A DNA stretch of 64,000 bases from Apibacter adventoris (lineage in GTDB: Bacteria; Bacteroidota; Bacteroidia; Flavobacteriales; Weeksellaceae), in NCBI RefSeq assembly GCF_002964975.1, contig NZ_PSZM01000001.1, positions 62,001 to 126,000 on the forward strand, read 5' to 3'. The translations under genes were made by a program, and so were the position numbers. The notes beneath the pieces are model-generated. The model saw nothing but the letters and a program-made list of their open reading frames with translations. It did not search any database and was not told the origin of the DNA. Below, piece by piece: positions 8,120-17,500 of the stretch (positions are counted from its first letter, which is position 1; each line of letters begins with the position of its first letter).

Positions 8120-8887
8120 TTAAATTTTTCTTACTACAGGAAGAATTTCATTTTTTGAAAGAGCATATCTTTCTATTTCATCTTTTGATAAGATATTATA
8201 ATATTTTATTTGTTCTACCATAAATCCTACTTTTTCTAATCTTTTAAAATAATCTAATCCATACCAACGGACATGATCGTATTGTCCAAAATGTTTTTTC
8301 CTTTCATCTCTGTCTGTGATGGAAAAATCTTCATAGGTCTTTTCCAAATCATATTTCATCGGAACCTGAAATATACCCCATCCGCCAGGTTTCATTACTC
8401 TATATAACTCAGACATAGCTTTTGCATCATTTTCAATATGTTCTAATACATGATTACAAAATACTACATCAAACTCATTATCATTAAAGGGTAGGTTTAA
8501 TATATCTGCTTTTACATCTACAATAGGTGAGTATAGATCAGATGTGATATAATCCAAATTTTTAAGAGCTTTGAATCTTTTTAAAAAACATTGTTCTGGT
8601 GCTATACTTAAAACTTTTAATTTATCAGTAAAAAAAACTGTGTCTTTTTGCAGATATAGCCACATTAATCTATGCCTTTCTAATGATAATGTTCCCGGGG
8701 CTAATGCATTTTCACGTGGTTTTCCATATCCATATGGAAGAAATTTCCTATAAGTTTTTCCATCGATAGGGTCTGTAAACTTATCTCCTTTATAAAACCA
8801 TGAAAAAAATGGTGCAAAAAAATAACTGAATTTAATGAGTATAGGCCTTGGTATTAAATTCAAAAAAAATTTAAATATTTGCTTCAT
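8120..8887 (-). CDS. Class I SAM-dependent methyltransferase
   Basis: 255 residues. The Rossmann-fold methyltransferase core (Methyltransf_11 type) is visible as VLSIAPEQCF (motif I, about 87-96, lacking the usual GxG glycines), VDVKADILNLPF with the downstream acidic residue, and FDVVFCNHVLEHI, then VMKPGGWGIFQVP. The N-terminal 30 residues are hydrophobic and aromatic and may bind the membrane. Substrate is unknown. It starts 13 bases after map, so it is probably in one operon with the HAD hydrolase and map. Confidence 0.8.
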   Translation of the reverse strand: MKQIFKFFLNLIPRPILIKFSYFFAPFFSWFYKGDKFTDPIDGKTYRKFLPYGYGKPRENALAPGTLSLERHRLMWLYLQKDTVFFTDKLKVLSIAPEQCFLKRFKALKNLDYITSDLYSPIVDVKADILNLPFNDNEFDVVFCNHVLEHIENDAKAMSELYRVMKPGGWGIFQVPMKYDLEKTYEDFSITDRDERKKHFGQYDHVRWYGLDYFKRLEKVGFMVEQIKYYNILSKDEIERYALSKNEILPVVRKI

Positions 8888-8900
8888 TTAAGAATTAAAA

Positions 8901-9719
8901 CTAAGAATGTAGAGATTTGTATAAAAATTCTTCTTCTTCATTTGAGGAAATTCCTAGGGCTTCATATATATATTTGTATGTAGATAAAAGTTTAGGTAAA
9001 CCATCTACTACTGCCACATCATGTTCAAAATGACAGGATGGCTTATTATCTCTGGTTGTAACCGTCCAACCATCATTATGGAACTTTACTTTATAAGTTC
9101 CTTGATTAATCATAGGTTCTATAGCTATTACTAATCCTTCTTCTATTTTAGGGCCACTTCCTTTTCTGCCATAATTAGGAACCTGAGGATCTTCATGCAT
9201 ATCTTTTCCTAATCCATGTCCAACCAGTTCACGAACCACTCCATATCCAGCATTCTCACATATTAACTGAATGGCAAAACTGATATCTCCTATTCTATTC
9301 CCTGTCTTACATTTTTTTATTCCTGAATACAAGCTTTGCTTGGTTATTGTCATCATTTTTTCAATTTCAGGATTAATTTCACCTACTGAAAATGTGTAGG
9401 CTTGATCTCCATAAAATCCATTTTTTAATGCACCACAATCTATAGAAATAATATCTCCTTCTTCTAAAGGCTTATTATTTGGGATACCATGAACTACTTG
9501 ATCGTTGGGAGACATACATAATGTATTGGGAAAATCATACATACCAAGAAATCCAGGAATTGCATCATGGTCTCTTATATATTCTTCTGCTAGTTTATCT
9601 AAATGCAAAGTAGTAACTCCTGGCTTTACTTCTTTAGCAAGCATACCTAAAGTTTTAGAAACAATTTGTGCACTTTCATACAACAAATCAATTTCTTCTT
9701 TTGTTTTTAATTTTATCAT
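8901..9719 (-). CDS. map: Methionine aminopeptidase, type I
   Basis: Removes N-terminal methionine from new proteins. The 272-residue pita-bread protease shows all five metal ligands: Asp94 (SIDCG), Asp105 (GDQA), His168 (VGHGLGKDMHE), Glu201 (AIEPM) and Glu232 (HFEHD), plus His77 in VVHGIP. There is no zinc-finger N-terminus, so it is a type Ia-like enzyme with a slightly long C-terminus. Its ATG overlaps the TGA of the upstream hydrolase gene by ATGA. In many bacteria map lies next to secY/infA; here it sits with a hydrolase and a methyltransferase instead. Confidence 0.96.
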   Translation of the reverse strand: MIKLKTKEEIDLLYESAQIVSKTLGMLAKEVKPGVTTLHLDKLAEEYIRDHDAIPGFLGMYDFPNTLCMSPNDQVVHGIPNNKPLEEGDIISIDCGALKNGFYGDQAYTFSVGEINPEIEKMMTITKQSLYSGIKKCKTGNRIGDISFAIQLICENAGYGVVRELVGHGLGKDMHEDPQVPNYGRKGSGPKIEEGLVIAIEPMINQGTYKVKFHNDGWTVTTRDNKPSCHFEHDVAVVDGLPKLLSTYKYIYEALGISSNEEEEFLYKSLHS

Positions 9720-10159
9720 GATTTAAATATTCTTGAAAAAAATCCTTTATCTTTTTTACGTTTCCTTTTCGAATATGCTAAAATTTCTCTATCTTCTATT
9801 CCAAACTCTATTTTTTCAACTATAATCTGATATACTTCTCCCCAACCTGGAAAGCCCCCCAAATTCCTATCATCAATAAAATAATCGGCATTTATTTTCC
9901 TGCTTTGCTTATTTTCTTCAAAAACTTCTCCTTCAAAACTTGAATTTATTGCATAAAACTCTATACCTTTCTTTTTACAGAATTCAACAGCTTCTTGTAA
10001 TTTATCTCCATTCCTATAAGTCCATAAAATAAGTCTATAGCCTTTTTCTTGTAATTTTTTCATAGATTCGAAAGCAAAAGCCATAGGTTTTCCTATTTCA
10101 GGATATTTATCTTCAACTATAGTACCATCAAAATCAATTGCAATGATCTTATTATTCAT
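9716..10159 (-). CDS. HAD-superfamily hydrolase (BT0820-like)
   Basis: 147 residues. Motif I is IAIDFDGTIVE at the extreme N-terminus (Asp9 would be the nucleophile), motif II is the Thr in LILWTYR, and the C-terminal acidic motif is DYFIDDRNLGG. The small size and the phrase NADYFIDDRN match the Bacteroidota hydrolase group typified by BT0820. The substrate is not established. It overlaps map by four bases and is the first gene of this minus-strand operon. Confidence 0.85.
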   Translation of the reverse strand: MNNKIIAIDFDGTIVEDKYPEIGKPMAFAFESMKKLQEKGYRLILWTYRNGDKLQEAVEFCKKKGIEFYAINSSFEGEVFEENKQSRKINADYFIDDRNLGGFPGWGEVYQIIVEKIEFGIEDREILAYSKRKRKKDKGFFSRIFKS

Positions 10160-10395
10160 AAACCAGAGAAATTAGTTATTCTTACAAAGTTACTATTTTT
10201 CACCTTTATCTCTTTCGAATTTAAGTATTTTATCACTATTAATAACTATCTAACAATACCTTTTTTCTACACAGTATTTTTATCCTGCTTATATTTATAT
10301 TTTATCATTTTAATATTTTTTGATCTTTATGTAACTTTTGGTATAATATTCGATATTTGCCTAATTATATTAATCAAATTTAAAAATATTTAAAT

Positions 10396-10947
10396 ATGAA
10401 GTTTAATTTTAAACTCTTTACCTTATTGGGTATATTCTTAGTATATACCAACTGCTCTATCACTACTTCTTATGATTATGATAAATCTGTAGATTTTTCT
10501 CAATATAAAACTTTCAGTATTTATCAAAATGGTATAGACTCGTTAAAACTAAATGATTTGGATAAAAATAGAATTGTAAGGGCAATTGTCGGTCAACTTA
10601 AAAGTAAAGGTCTTACTGAAGCTGAAAGGGGTGATTTAACTGTAAATGTTTTAGCATCTTCTAAAAAAGTGGTTAATATTGATAATGACCCTTATTGGGG
10701 TTCTCCCTGGGGATGGGGATACGGATGGGGTTATGGATGGAACGGTTCTAGCACTGTATATGAAACCCGTGAAGGTAAATTGACTGTACATTTAGTAGAC
10801 ACTAAAAAAAATGTCTTAGTTTGGGAAGGTATTGCTGATGGGCTTAATGTTAGCAATGTAGCTAACAAGGAAGAAGAAATAGGAAAAGCTATGCAAAAAA
10901 TATTTACTTATTATCCACCTAAAGAAAAAAATAAATCCTATTATTAA
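10396..10947 (+). CDS. DUF4136 lipoprotein
   Basis: 183 residues with a lipoprotein signal: MKFNFK, a hydrophobic run, and Cys20 in VYTNCS. The mature part begins with SYDYDKSVDFSQYKTFSIY, the usual opening of DUF4136 proteins. A Gly/Trp/Tyr-rich run (about 113-122) lies in the middle, where members of the family often have such a loop, and a final strand follows in KNVLVWEGIADG. Function is unknown; the family is periplasmic or outer-membrane anchored. It is a single gene closed by a clear terminator. Confidence 0.85.
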   Translation: MKFNFKLFTLLGIFLVYTNCSITTSYDYDKSVDFSQYKTFSIYQNGIDSLKLNDLDKNRIVRAIVGQLKSKGLTEAERGDLTVNVLASSKKVVNIDNDPYWGSPWGWGYGWGYGWNGSSTVYETREGKLTVHLVDTKKNVLVWEGIADGLNVSNVANKEEEIGKAMQKIFTYYPPKEKNKSYY

Positions 10948-10955
10948 ATTAACAC

Positions 10956-10989
10956 AAAAATCTCAAAATATAAATTTTGAGATTTTTTA
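10956..10989. terminator. Intrinsic terminator between convergent genes
   Basis: AAAAATCTCAAAAT (10956-10969) pairs perfectly with ATTTTGAGATTTTT (10974-10987) around an ATAA loop. A run of T follows on the plus strand and a run of A precedes, so it may work in both directions. It separates the DUF4136 gene from the PepSY gene ending at 11004. Confidence 0.8.
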
Positions 10990-11003
10990 TTTCATCTTTT
11001 GTT

Positions 11004-12137
11004 TTATTTAAATTTCCGTTTCTTAAATTTTTTCCCATACCATATTAAAAAACCTGTTAAAGGTAAACTAGAACCAATGATTCCCACTATAAATGTTAAA
11101 ATTTTCCCTATTTTTCCCATCCAAGTTCCCATATGTAACATCATATTTAAATTTTCCACTTGTATTTGTTTTTGTATAGGCTTGGGAATTAATATTTCTT
11201 TGTCAGTATATTTATTATAAATTCTTAATTTAGAATTTGAAGTTGTTTTTAAATATATGTTTTTAGCTGATGTAAGCATAAAATAACCTATAGAATCAAA
11301 ATTATAAACCTGTCCCTGTATAGCTTCAATCGTAGGATCAGAAATAAATATTTTATCTATAATTTTATCGAATCCAATAAATTTTTTAGAAAAATCCGAT
11401 TTGGGAAGAGTAGTCATCCACTCATTTGTGGGATCTCCTCCAAATAGCTTTACAGTTACATTTGAAAGTGGTTTAAATGCTATAATTAAGCCTGTTATGA
11501 CAAGAATAATTGAAAAGATAATAGTGTAAAACCCTAATACATTGTGCAGATCTAAATTTAATCTTCTCCATTTCGCTTTCCATTTTATTTTAAAATTTTT
11601 ATCACAATTAGTCTTCGTCCATTTTTTAGGCCACCAAAGTATAAGTCCTGTTATTAATTCTAAAAGAAAAATAATACTTGCTATATCTACAATCCATTCT
11701 CCTGTTTTTCCTAATAATAATGATGCGTGTAAATGTGCAGTAACGAAAAAAAACATTATGGTATTATCTTTTCCGATAATTTTTCCTGTATATGGATCCA
11801 AAAAAACATTAATCAGCCCTTCTTTAGGATTAAAAAGTAAAACTTTAACAGATCTTTTTTTATCTCTGTAGATAACAAAATAGGATAGCTTATAATCTGG
11901 AAATTCTTTTTGTGCCTTTTGTAATAGTTTTTCAATAGATATTTTTTCTTCTTTTAGATTTTTTACATATAAATAGTGACGAGCATTAAAATCAATTACT
12001 TCATCGGATATAACTACTACTGTACCTGTAATACATACAAAAAAGAGAATAATTGATGATATAATTCCAGGCCATAAGTGTAACCAGGAAATAGTTTTCT
12101 TAAATATTGTTTTTTTATTTTTAGCAATTTTCTTCAA
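11004..12137 (-). CDS. PepSY-associated TM helix protein (siderophore/iron reductase-like)
   Basis: 377 residues with the PepSY_TM arrangement: a first helix with conserved His in WLHLWPG (about 18-24), a PepSY-like periplasmic segment (KEEKISIEKLLQKAQKEFPDYK), a second helix group around TAHLHASLLLG, a third after LDLHNVLGFY, and a final helix near the C-terminus. The histidines in helices 1 to 3 match the heme-ligand positions of inner-membrane siderophore reductases such as FoxB. It is the third gene of the receptor-esterase-PepSY operon, so reduction of imported ferric siderophore is the likely task. No cytosolic flavoprotein domain is fused here, unlike the protein at 33623-35821. Confidence 0.85.
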   Translation of the reverse strand: MKKIAKNKKTIFKKTISWLHLWPGIISSIILFFVCITGTVVVISDEVIDFNARHYLYVKNLKEEKISIEKLLQKAQKEFPDYKLSYFVIYRDKKRSVKVLLFNPKEGLINVFLDPYTGKIIGKDNTIMFFFVTAHLHASLLLGKTGEWIVDIASIIFLLELITGLILWWPKKWTKTNCDKNFKIKWKAKWRRLNLDLHNVLGFYTIIFSIILVITGLIIAFKPLSNVTVKLFGGDPTNEWMTTLPKSDFSKKFIGFDKIIDKIFISDPTIEAIQGQVYNFDSIGYFMLTSAKNIYLKTTSNSKLRIYNKYTDKEILIPKPIQKQIQVENLNMMLHMGTWMGKIGKILTFIVGIIGSSLPLTGFLIWYGKKFKKRKFK

Positions 12138-12160
12138 TTATAAAATATCTTTTATGTCTT

Positions 12161-13237
12161 TTATTGAGAATTTTCTTTTTGGCTTTGCTCTATTTTAGCA
12201 CGAATTTTATCTGTAACAATATTCCCAGGATAATTTTTAAGATTGTAATCAATAATTTTAGAGGCTGCTTTCATTTCTCCTATCGAAAGAGAATATTCTG
12301 CAAGATTATTTATTAAAGTTTCAGAAGGAAGAAATTCAAAATTTAACTGTTCTGATAATTGTTTATAATATTTTTCAATAAGGTTAGGGTCTTGTGGTAT
12401 TTTTTTTACAGGTAAGGTTATCCCTTTAAAAATAAATTTGAATGCATCATACATTCCTGGCATATTTACAGTCCCATGATCTTCTTCGGGATAATATTTC
12501 CATTTACTTCGTAAATTATTACGTGTAGATGTATCTAATAGATCTGTACAAAAAAGCCTTATAGCATCAGAATGTTCATCATTGGCCTTAGTTTCTTTTT
12601 TAGCCATTGCTATAAATAAATTAAATCCTTTTAAGTTTTTTTTTTCTAATAGCTCCTTGGCATCTTTATATATTTTTTTATTATCCCACCATATGCTGGG
12701 ATCTATTGCTACGTATGATTTAAATGAACTTGAATGATGGACAAATGTATTCAACACAAACAATCCTCCGAATGAATGTCCTACTATAATATTATATCCA
12801 TTGGTACGGTAGGTTTTCTCTATATTCTGTTTCAATTCTTCAATTAAAAAATTATAAAAATTCTCTGCTCCACCGCTATTTTCAAAAAATACTTTTCCAT
12901 CTCTTTTTAGTGAAGATTGAGTCGGAGTAAGATCTCTTGTTCTATCGGTATTTATAATTCCTACAATAACAGATTCCGGCATGTAATTATACATTCCTTT
13001 AGTAAAAGCTTTTTGAATTGCTACCAAAGAATAAAAATTTGATTCTCCATCTAATAAATATATTACCGGATATTTTTCTTTTTGAGCCTCATATTCCGGT
13101 GGGAGATATACCCAATACTCCCTGTTTTCTTTTAATATTTGAGAATAAAAGGAATATTTTTCCCCGATATTTATTTCATCTTGAGCATATGTTAGGGAAA
13201 AAAAAATAATATTAAAAATTAATGCAATTTTTTTCAT
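12161..13237 (-). CDS. Exported alpha/beta hydrolase, esterase D family (probable siderophore esterase)
   Basis: 358 residues. A signal peptide ends near TYAQ (residue 19), so the enzyme is periplasmic. YWVYLPPEYE and KYPVIYLLDG are typical of the esterase D/Fes family; the nucleophile is Ser155 in IIVGHSFGG. An acidic residue follows the WWDN region and the His in YYPEEDHGTVNMPG completes the triad. The C-terminal 80 residues look like TPR-type helices. It lies between a siderophore receptor and a PepSY protein (gaps of 28 and 23 bases), so hydrolysis of a triscatecholate-like ester siderophore is the best guess. The exact substrate is an inference. Confidence 0.85.
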   Translation of the reverse strand: MKKIALIFNIIFFSLTYAQDEINIGEKYSFYSQILKENREYWVYLPPEYEAQKEKYPVIYLLDGESNFYSLVAIQKAFTKGMYNYMPESVIVGIINTDRTRDLTPTQSSLKRDGKVFFENSGGAENFYNFLIEELKQNIEKTYRTNGYNIIVGHSFGGLFVLNTFVHHSSSFKSYVAIDPSIWWDNKKIYKDAKELLEKKNLKGFNLFIAMAKKETKANDEHSDAIRLFCTDLLDTSTRNNLRSKWKYYPEEDHGTVNMPGMYDAFKFIFKGITLPVKKIPQDPNLIEKYYKQLSEQLNFEFLPSETLINNLAEYSLSIGEMKAASKIIDYNLKNYPGNIVTDKIRAKIEQSQKENSQ

Positions 13238-13265
13238 TAGTTAGCTAATTTTATACTGTATTTCA

Positions 13266-15596
13266 TTAAAGTTTATAAATCAATGAAGCTAAAAATTGTC
13301 TAGGTTTCTGTGGTTGCCCCCAATAATTACTTGTCCAATAAGTTTCATTGGTCAGGTTATTCATCTTTAATGAAATTTTATATTTGGAATGAGTATAAAA
13401 AATACTTGCATCAAGTGTTGTATAACCGGAAATAACGAATGTATTGGCATCATCCCAAAAACTTTTACCTATTGAGTTTCCTCCTATTCCTATTCCAAGA
13501 CCTTTGAGTTTTGTTTTTGTTAAAGTATAATCTGTCCAAAAATTAAATGAATTGTATGGGGTATTATATGGATGTTTACCTTCTACTGATGCATTAGCCT
13601 TTACATATCGACTATCATTATAACCATATCCTACAATTAAATTCCATCCTTCTAATGGTATTGCTTTAACTTCTATATCTACACCTTTGCTTTTTCTTGT
13701 TCCGTCCTGTACTGTATAAGTATCTATTCCGTCTGAAACAGTTCTTAGAGAATTTTTAACCTTTATGTGGTAATAACTTAATGTGGAAACTATACGGTGT
13801 TCAAAAATATCTAATTTTATACCTCCTTCCCACTGATTAGCATGCTCGGGTTTATAACTTTTTTTCTGCCCTACAGGTGAACCTGTATCAACGACATTAG
13901 TAAATCCGTCCATATAATTTCCAAATAAAGAAACTTTATCTTTAAGTATCTCATATACAATACCAAATTTAGGTGACCAAGAGGTCTGATCATCGTCATA
14001 ATTATATGATTTCATATCTAAATAATCCCCTCCTTTTGCTTTATAATAATCCATTCTTAATGATAACAAAAAATTTAATCTATCTTGTATTTTTACTACA
14101 TCAGAAACATAAACACCTAAAATATTATGTTTTCTAAAATATTCTGCAAATGGATTAACCGCTCCTATTAATGAATTATATTTATCAACTGAAAGGGACA
14201 AATCGGGCTGATTTACATTTATTATATCATAAATTACCTGCGACCTTTTATCTTCTGTAGTATAATATAAATAGTCAATTCCTGAAAGGAATTCATTCTT
14301 CACTTCACCAAAATTAAATTTTCCAAGTACATTCTGTTGTACATTATATCGGGTAAATGTACTGGGAACTTTCATAATTCGTCTTTGTACATTCTCATTA
14401 TCTGTGAAAGTAAGGAATAAATAATTGGCTTTATTTTCAGATTTGGAGAAGGAAAATAAACTCTGAGAAGTCCAAGAATCTGAAATCTTATATTTAGCCT
14501 CTATAAAGGCATTAAAAATATCTGCTTCGCTAACTAAATTCTTATTAGATAATGATTTTTTTGGATTATAAGGTAAATCTTTAAATGTATTTACTGTTAC
14601 CCCGCTCCCTTTTGTGTAAAAATTTGTATTCCCTGAAGTATGATAAAGTTCAAAATCTAAATTAAAAGTTAAACGATCATCTACTTTATAGGTAAAACTA
14701 GGGTCTATACTCCAGGTTTTCCTCCCTGAATAATCCTGAAAAAAATCTTCTGTATGATATACGGCATTAATTCTAAATAAAACTGTGGAATCTTTTACAG
14801 GAGTATTAACATCAGCAGTAAAACGGGATAATCCCCATGAACCAGTGGTATAATCTATACTCCCACCAAAATTTTGATAGGGTTTCTTTGTTATTTTATT
14901 TATCATTCCCCCATAAGAGATCACGGAACCGAATAAAGTACCTGAAGGTCCTTTGACAACCTCTAATCTTTCAACATTTACCATATCTGTTAGAGTAGCT
15001 GAATTTGTAGAAAGTCCGTTACGTAGTCCTATATCAGTACTGAATCCTCTCATCATAAGATAAAGCCCAACTCCTCCTGATCCCGGTCCTTGTACGGCAT
15101 TACTTCCTCCCGGAACATTTTTTAATGCTTCTTCTGAAGTAGTTACAATTTGATTGCTCATAATTTCTTTAGAAATAACTGTATAAACTTGAGGATTTTC
15201 TATATTTTTTAAGGGCATTTTTGCAACATATTCACTATTGCTTTTAATCTTATCCCCTTCAACTACAACTTCTTCAATCTCCTTTACCGTAGATTTTTCT
15301 TCCGTATAAATTAAATTATAAACTTTAGCATTTTCTAATTTAATTTTCCCATCATATATTATTTTATCTTTATCTGAAACTTTTATATTATATTCTCCTA
15401 AATTTAAATTAGCTATTTTAAATTCTCCTTCTTTATTACTATAAACAATAATAGTAACATCTCCTTCGATCTTTATCTCACTTCCTTGTACAGGTAGATT
15501 ATTAGATGTTAAAACCCGACCTTCTATTGATGCCAATTCCTGGCAGTTTACCCATAAAAATAAAAATGAACAAATGAGGCATAAAAAAACTTTCAT
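13266..15596 (-). CDS. TonB-dependent siderophore receptor
   Basis: 776 residues: signal peptide (ending near VNCQE), a carboxypeptidase-regulatory-like domain (about 22-95), plug (about 125-240, including LYLMMRGFSTDIGLRNG and VEVVKGPSG-type sequence VERLEVVKGPSGTLFG), then a 22-strand barrel ending in an aromatic, hydrophobic final strand (FLASLIYKL). The plug phrase MRGF and the barrel pattern match the FhuA/FecA-like siderophore group (TIGR01783 type). It is the first gene of the operon with an esterase and a PepSY protein. A 27-bp palindrome overlaps its promoter region, suggesting iron control. Confidence 0.93.
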   Translation of the reverse strand: MKVFLCLICSFLFLWVNCQELASIEGRVLTSNNLPVQGSEIKIEGDVTIIVYSNKEGEFKIANLNLGEYNIKVSDKDKIIYDGKIKLENAKVYNLIYTEEKSTVKEIEEVVVEGDKIKSNSEYVAKMPLKNIENPQVYTVISKEIMSNQIVTTSEEALKNVPGGSNAVQGPGSGGVGLYLMMRGFSTDIGLRNGLSTNSATLTDMVNVERLEVVKGPSGTLFGSVISYGGMINKITKKPYQNFGGSIDYTTGSWGLSRFTADVNTPVKDSTVLFRINAVYHTEDFFQDYSGRKTWSIDPSFTYKVDDRLTFNLDFELYHTSGNTNFYTKGSGVTVNTFKDLPYNPKKSLSNKNLVSEADIFNAFIEAKYKISDSWTSQSLFSFSKSENKANYLFLTFTDNENVQRRIMKVPSTFTRYNVQQNVLGKFNFGEVKNEFLSGIDYLYYTTEDKRSQVIYDIINVNQPDLSLSVDKYNSLIGAVNPFAEYFRKHNILGVYVSDVVKIQDRLNFLLSLRMDYYKAKGGDYLDMKSYNYDDDQTSWSPKFGIVYEILKDKVSLFGNYMDGFTNVVDTGSPVGQKKSYKPEHANQWEGGIKLDIFEHRIVSTLSYYHIKVKNSLRTVSDGIDTYTVQDGTRKSKGVDIEVKAIPLEGWNLIVGYGYNDSRYVKANASVEGKHPYNTPYNSFNFWTDYTLTKTKLKGLGIGIGGNSIGKSFWDDANTFVISGYTTLDASIFYTHSKYKISLKMNNLTNETYWTSNYWGQPQKPRQFLASLIYKL

Positions 15597-15623
15597 AAAA
15601 TATCTCTTTTAATTTGTTGATAA

Positions 15624-15661
15624 CAAACTTATAAATTTATTTAGAATAATTATAAATAAAT
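15624..15661 (-). promoter_or_regulatory. Promoter plus palindromic operator of the siderophore operon
   Basis: On the minus strand TAAGTTTG (15631-15624) fits the -7 consensus TAnnTTTG. Just upstream, bases 15635-15661 form a 13-1-13 inverted repeat: ATTTATTTAGAAT, a central A, then ATTATAAATAAAT, with a single mismatched pair (15644/15652). The inner 19 bases have the 9-1-9 geometry of Fur boxes. The operator centre is 52 bases from the start codon and would overlap the -33 region, as expected for a repressor site. Confidence 0.6.
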
Positions 15662-15766
15662 ATGAGATAAATTTATTAACAAACATGATTAATATCATAT
15701 TAATGAAAGTAAAAATAAAAATCTAAAACAACATAAGATTTTAATGAAGTAATGAAAAGATATTTT

Positions 15767-15774
15767 TACTTTTG
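15767..15774 (+). promoter_or_regulatory. Promoter -7 box of the first amino-acid permease
   Basis: TACTTTTG fits TAnnTTTG, 44 bases before the ATG at 15819. The -33 region (TTTTAATG around 15739-15746) is a weak match. Confidence 0.45.
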
Positions 15775-15818
15775 CATTCGATATTATATACTTACATATA
15801 AAATATAAAAAACCCGGA

Positions 15819-17483
15819 ATGAATTTTAACTCTCTTTTTCGAAAAAAAAACATTTCTGATTTACAAGATATTACTCAAAATTCTCAGCTAAATAAGGTAT
15901 TATCTGTTAAGGATTTAACTTTTTTTGGAATTGCTGCTATTATAGGTGCCGGTATTTTTAGTACTATTGGTAGAGCTTCTTATGAAGGAGGACCTGCTAT
16001 TTCTTTATTATTTATTCTTGTGGCAGTTGCCTGCATTTTTACAGCATTATGCTATGCACAATTTGCTTCAATGATCCCAGTAAGCGGTAGTGCTTATACA
16101 TACGCTTATGTTTCATTAGGTGAAATTTTTGCCTGGACCATTGGTTGGGCTTTAATCTTAGAGTATGCTGTATCTAATATAGTTATCGCTATTTCTTGGT
16201 CTGGTTATTTTATATCGATGTTACAGGGTTTTGGCATTCATTGGCCTGATTGGTTATCAATAGATTATTGGAATGCTCACAGAGCATTCATTGAAAGTCA
16301 GACACATCCATTAACCGTTTCAGCTAATGATCTAAAACTTTCGCAAATATATCAGTCAGCACCTGAAATTTCAGGAATAAAAATTATTTTTAATCTTCCT
16401 GCAGGTTTAATAACTCTCTTAGTTACTGCACTTGCTTATGTGGGTATAAAAGAATCTACACGAATAAGCAATATTTTAGTTTGGATAAAACTAACAGTTA
16501 TTATCGGAATTATTTTCATTGGTGTTTTTTATATAAAACCCGAAAATTGGTCCCCTTTTTTACCTAATGGATTGGGAGGAGTTATGGGAGGAGTAGCTGC
16601 TGTGTTTTTTTCATTTATTGGTTTTGATTCCATCTCCACGACAGCTGAAGAAGCCAAAAATCCTCAAAAAGATTTACCCAGAGCCATGCTTTACTGCATT
16701 ATTATATGTACCGTTTTATATGCAGGTATAGCTTTAGTTTTGACAGGAATGGTTAATTATAAAGAACTAAGGGTAGATGACCCTTTAGCTTATGTTTTTG
16801 GAAAGATCGGAATGAATTTTATTGCCGGAATTATCTCCGTAAGTGCTGTTATTGCCATGACAGGGGCTATTCTGGTTTATCAAATTGGACAACCCAGAAT
16901 ATGGATGACAATGAGTCGTGATGGTTTACTCTGGAAACCTTTTGGAAAAATCCATAAAAAATATCATACTCCCGGTTTTGCAACTATTATTGCGGGTTTT
17001 TTCGTTGGTATTCCAGCTATGTTTCTGGATATGCAAATTGTAGTAGACCTGACAAGTGTAGGTACTTTTTTTGCTTTTATCTTAGTTTGTTCCGGAGTTT
17101 TATATTTAGATCATAAGAAGCTTTCAAAACAAGCAAAATTTAAATTACCTTATATTAACGGAAAAATTTTAATTCTTTTATTTTTTTGTATTGGCTTTAC
17201 TTTATTTTTGACTCAAACTGATTTTCATAAAATTTTAAAAGAAAAACCTTTATTATCTATATTTTGGATTGTATGGTTGGGCTTATCTATTGCTTCTTTA
17301 AAATATAAATTCTCATTAATACCTATTTTAGGCATTTTATTCAATTTATACTTAATGACTGAACTTGAATGGTCAAATTGGGGAATGTTTATTATCTGGC
17401 TTTTCTTAGGTCTTAGTATTTATTTTTTATATGGAAGAAAAAATAGCAAATTATCTAGACTAATACAAACTGCTAAAAAATAA
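15819..17483 (+). CDS. APC-family amino-acid permease (tandem copy 1)
   Basis: 554 residues, about 12-14 membrane helices, cytoplasmic inner-membrane transporter. The first helix has the APC substrate-site signature in IAAIIGAGIFSTIG (about 37-50), followed by YAQFASMIPVSGSAYTYAYVSLGE. FFSFIGFDSISTTAEEAKNP is the conserved helix 6 to 7 region of the cationic amino-acid transporter/YfnA-like branch. A paralogous gene follows 17 bases later. The substrate is most likely an amino acid; which one cannot be read. The strong similarity to the second copy indicates tandem duplication. Confidence 0.9.
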   Translation: MNFNSLFRKKNISDLQDITQNSQLNKVLSVKDLTFFGIAAIIGAGIFSTIGRASYEGGPAISLLFILVAVACIFTALCYAQFASMIPVSGSAYTYAYVSLGEIFAWTIGWALILEYAVSNIVIAISWSGYFISMLQGFGIHWPDWLSIDYWNAHRAFIESQTHPLTVSANDLKLSQIYQSAPEISGIKIIFNLPAGLITLLVTALAYVGIKESTRISNILVWIKLTVIIGIIFIGVFYIKPENWSPFLPNGLGGVMGGVAAVFFSFIGFDSISTTAEEAKNPQKDLPRAMLYCIIICTVLYAGIALVLTGMVNYKELRVDDPLAYVFGKIGMNFIAGIISVSAVIAMTGAILVYQIGQPRIWMTMSRDGLLWKPFGKIHKKYHTPGFATIIAGFFVGIPAMFLDMQIVVDLTSVGTFFAFILVCSGVLYLDHKKLSKQAKFKLPYINGKILILLFFCIGFTLFLTQTDFHKILKEKPLLSIFWIVWLGLSIASLKYKFSLIPILGILFNLYLMTELEWSNWGMFIIWLFLGLSIYFLYGRKNSKLSRLIQTAKK

Positions 17484-17500
17484 TTATATCCTTAATTTCA

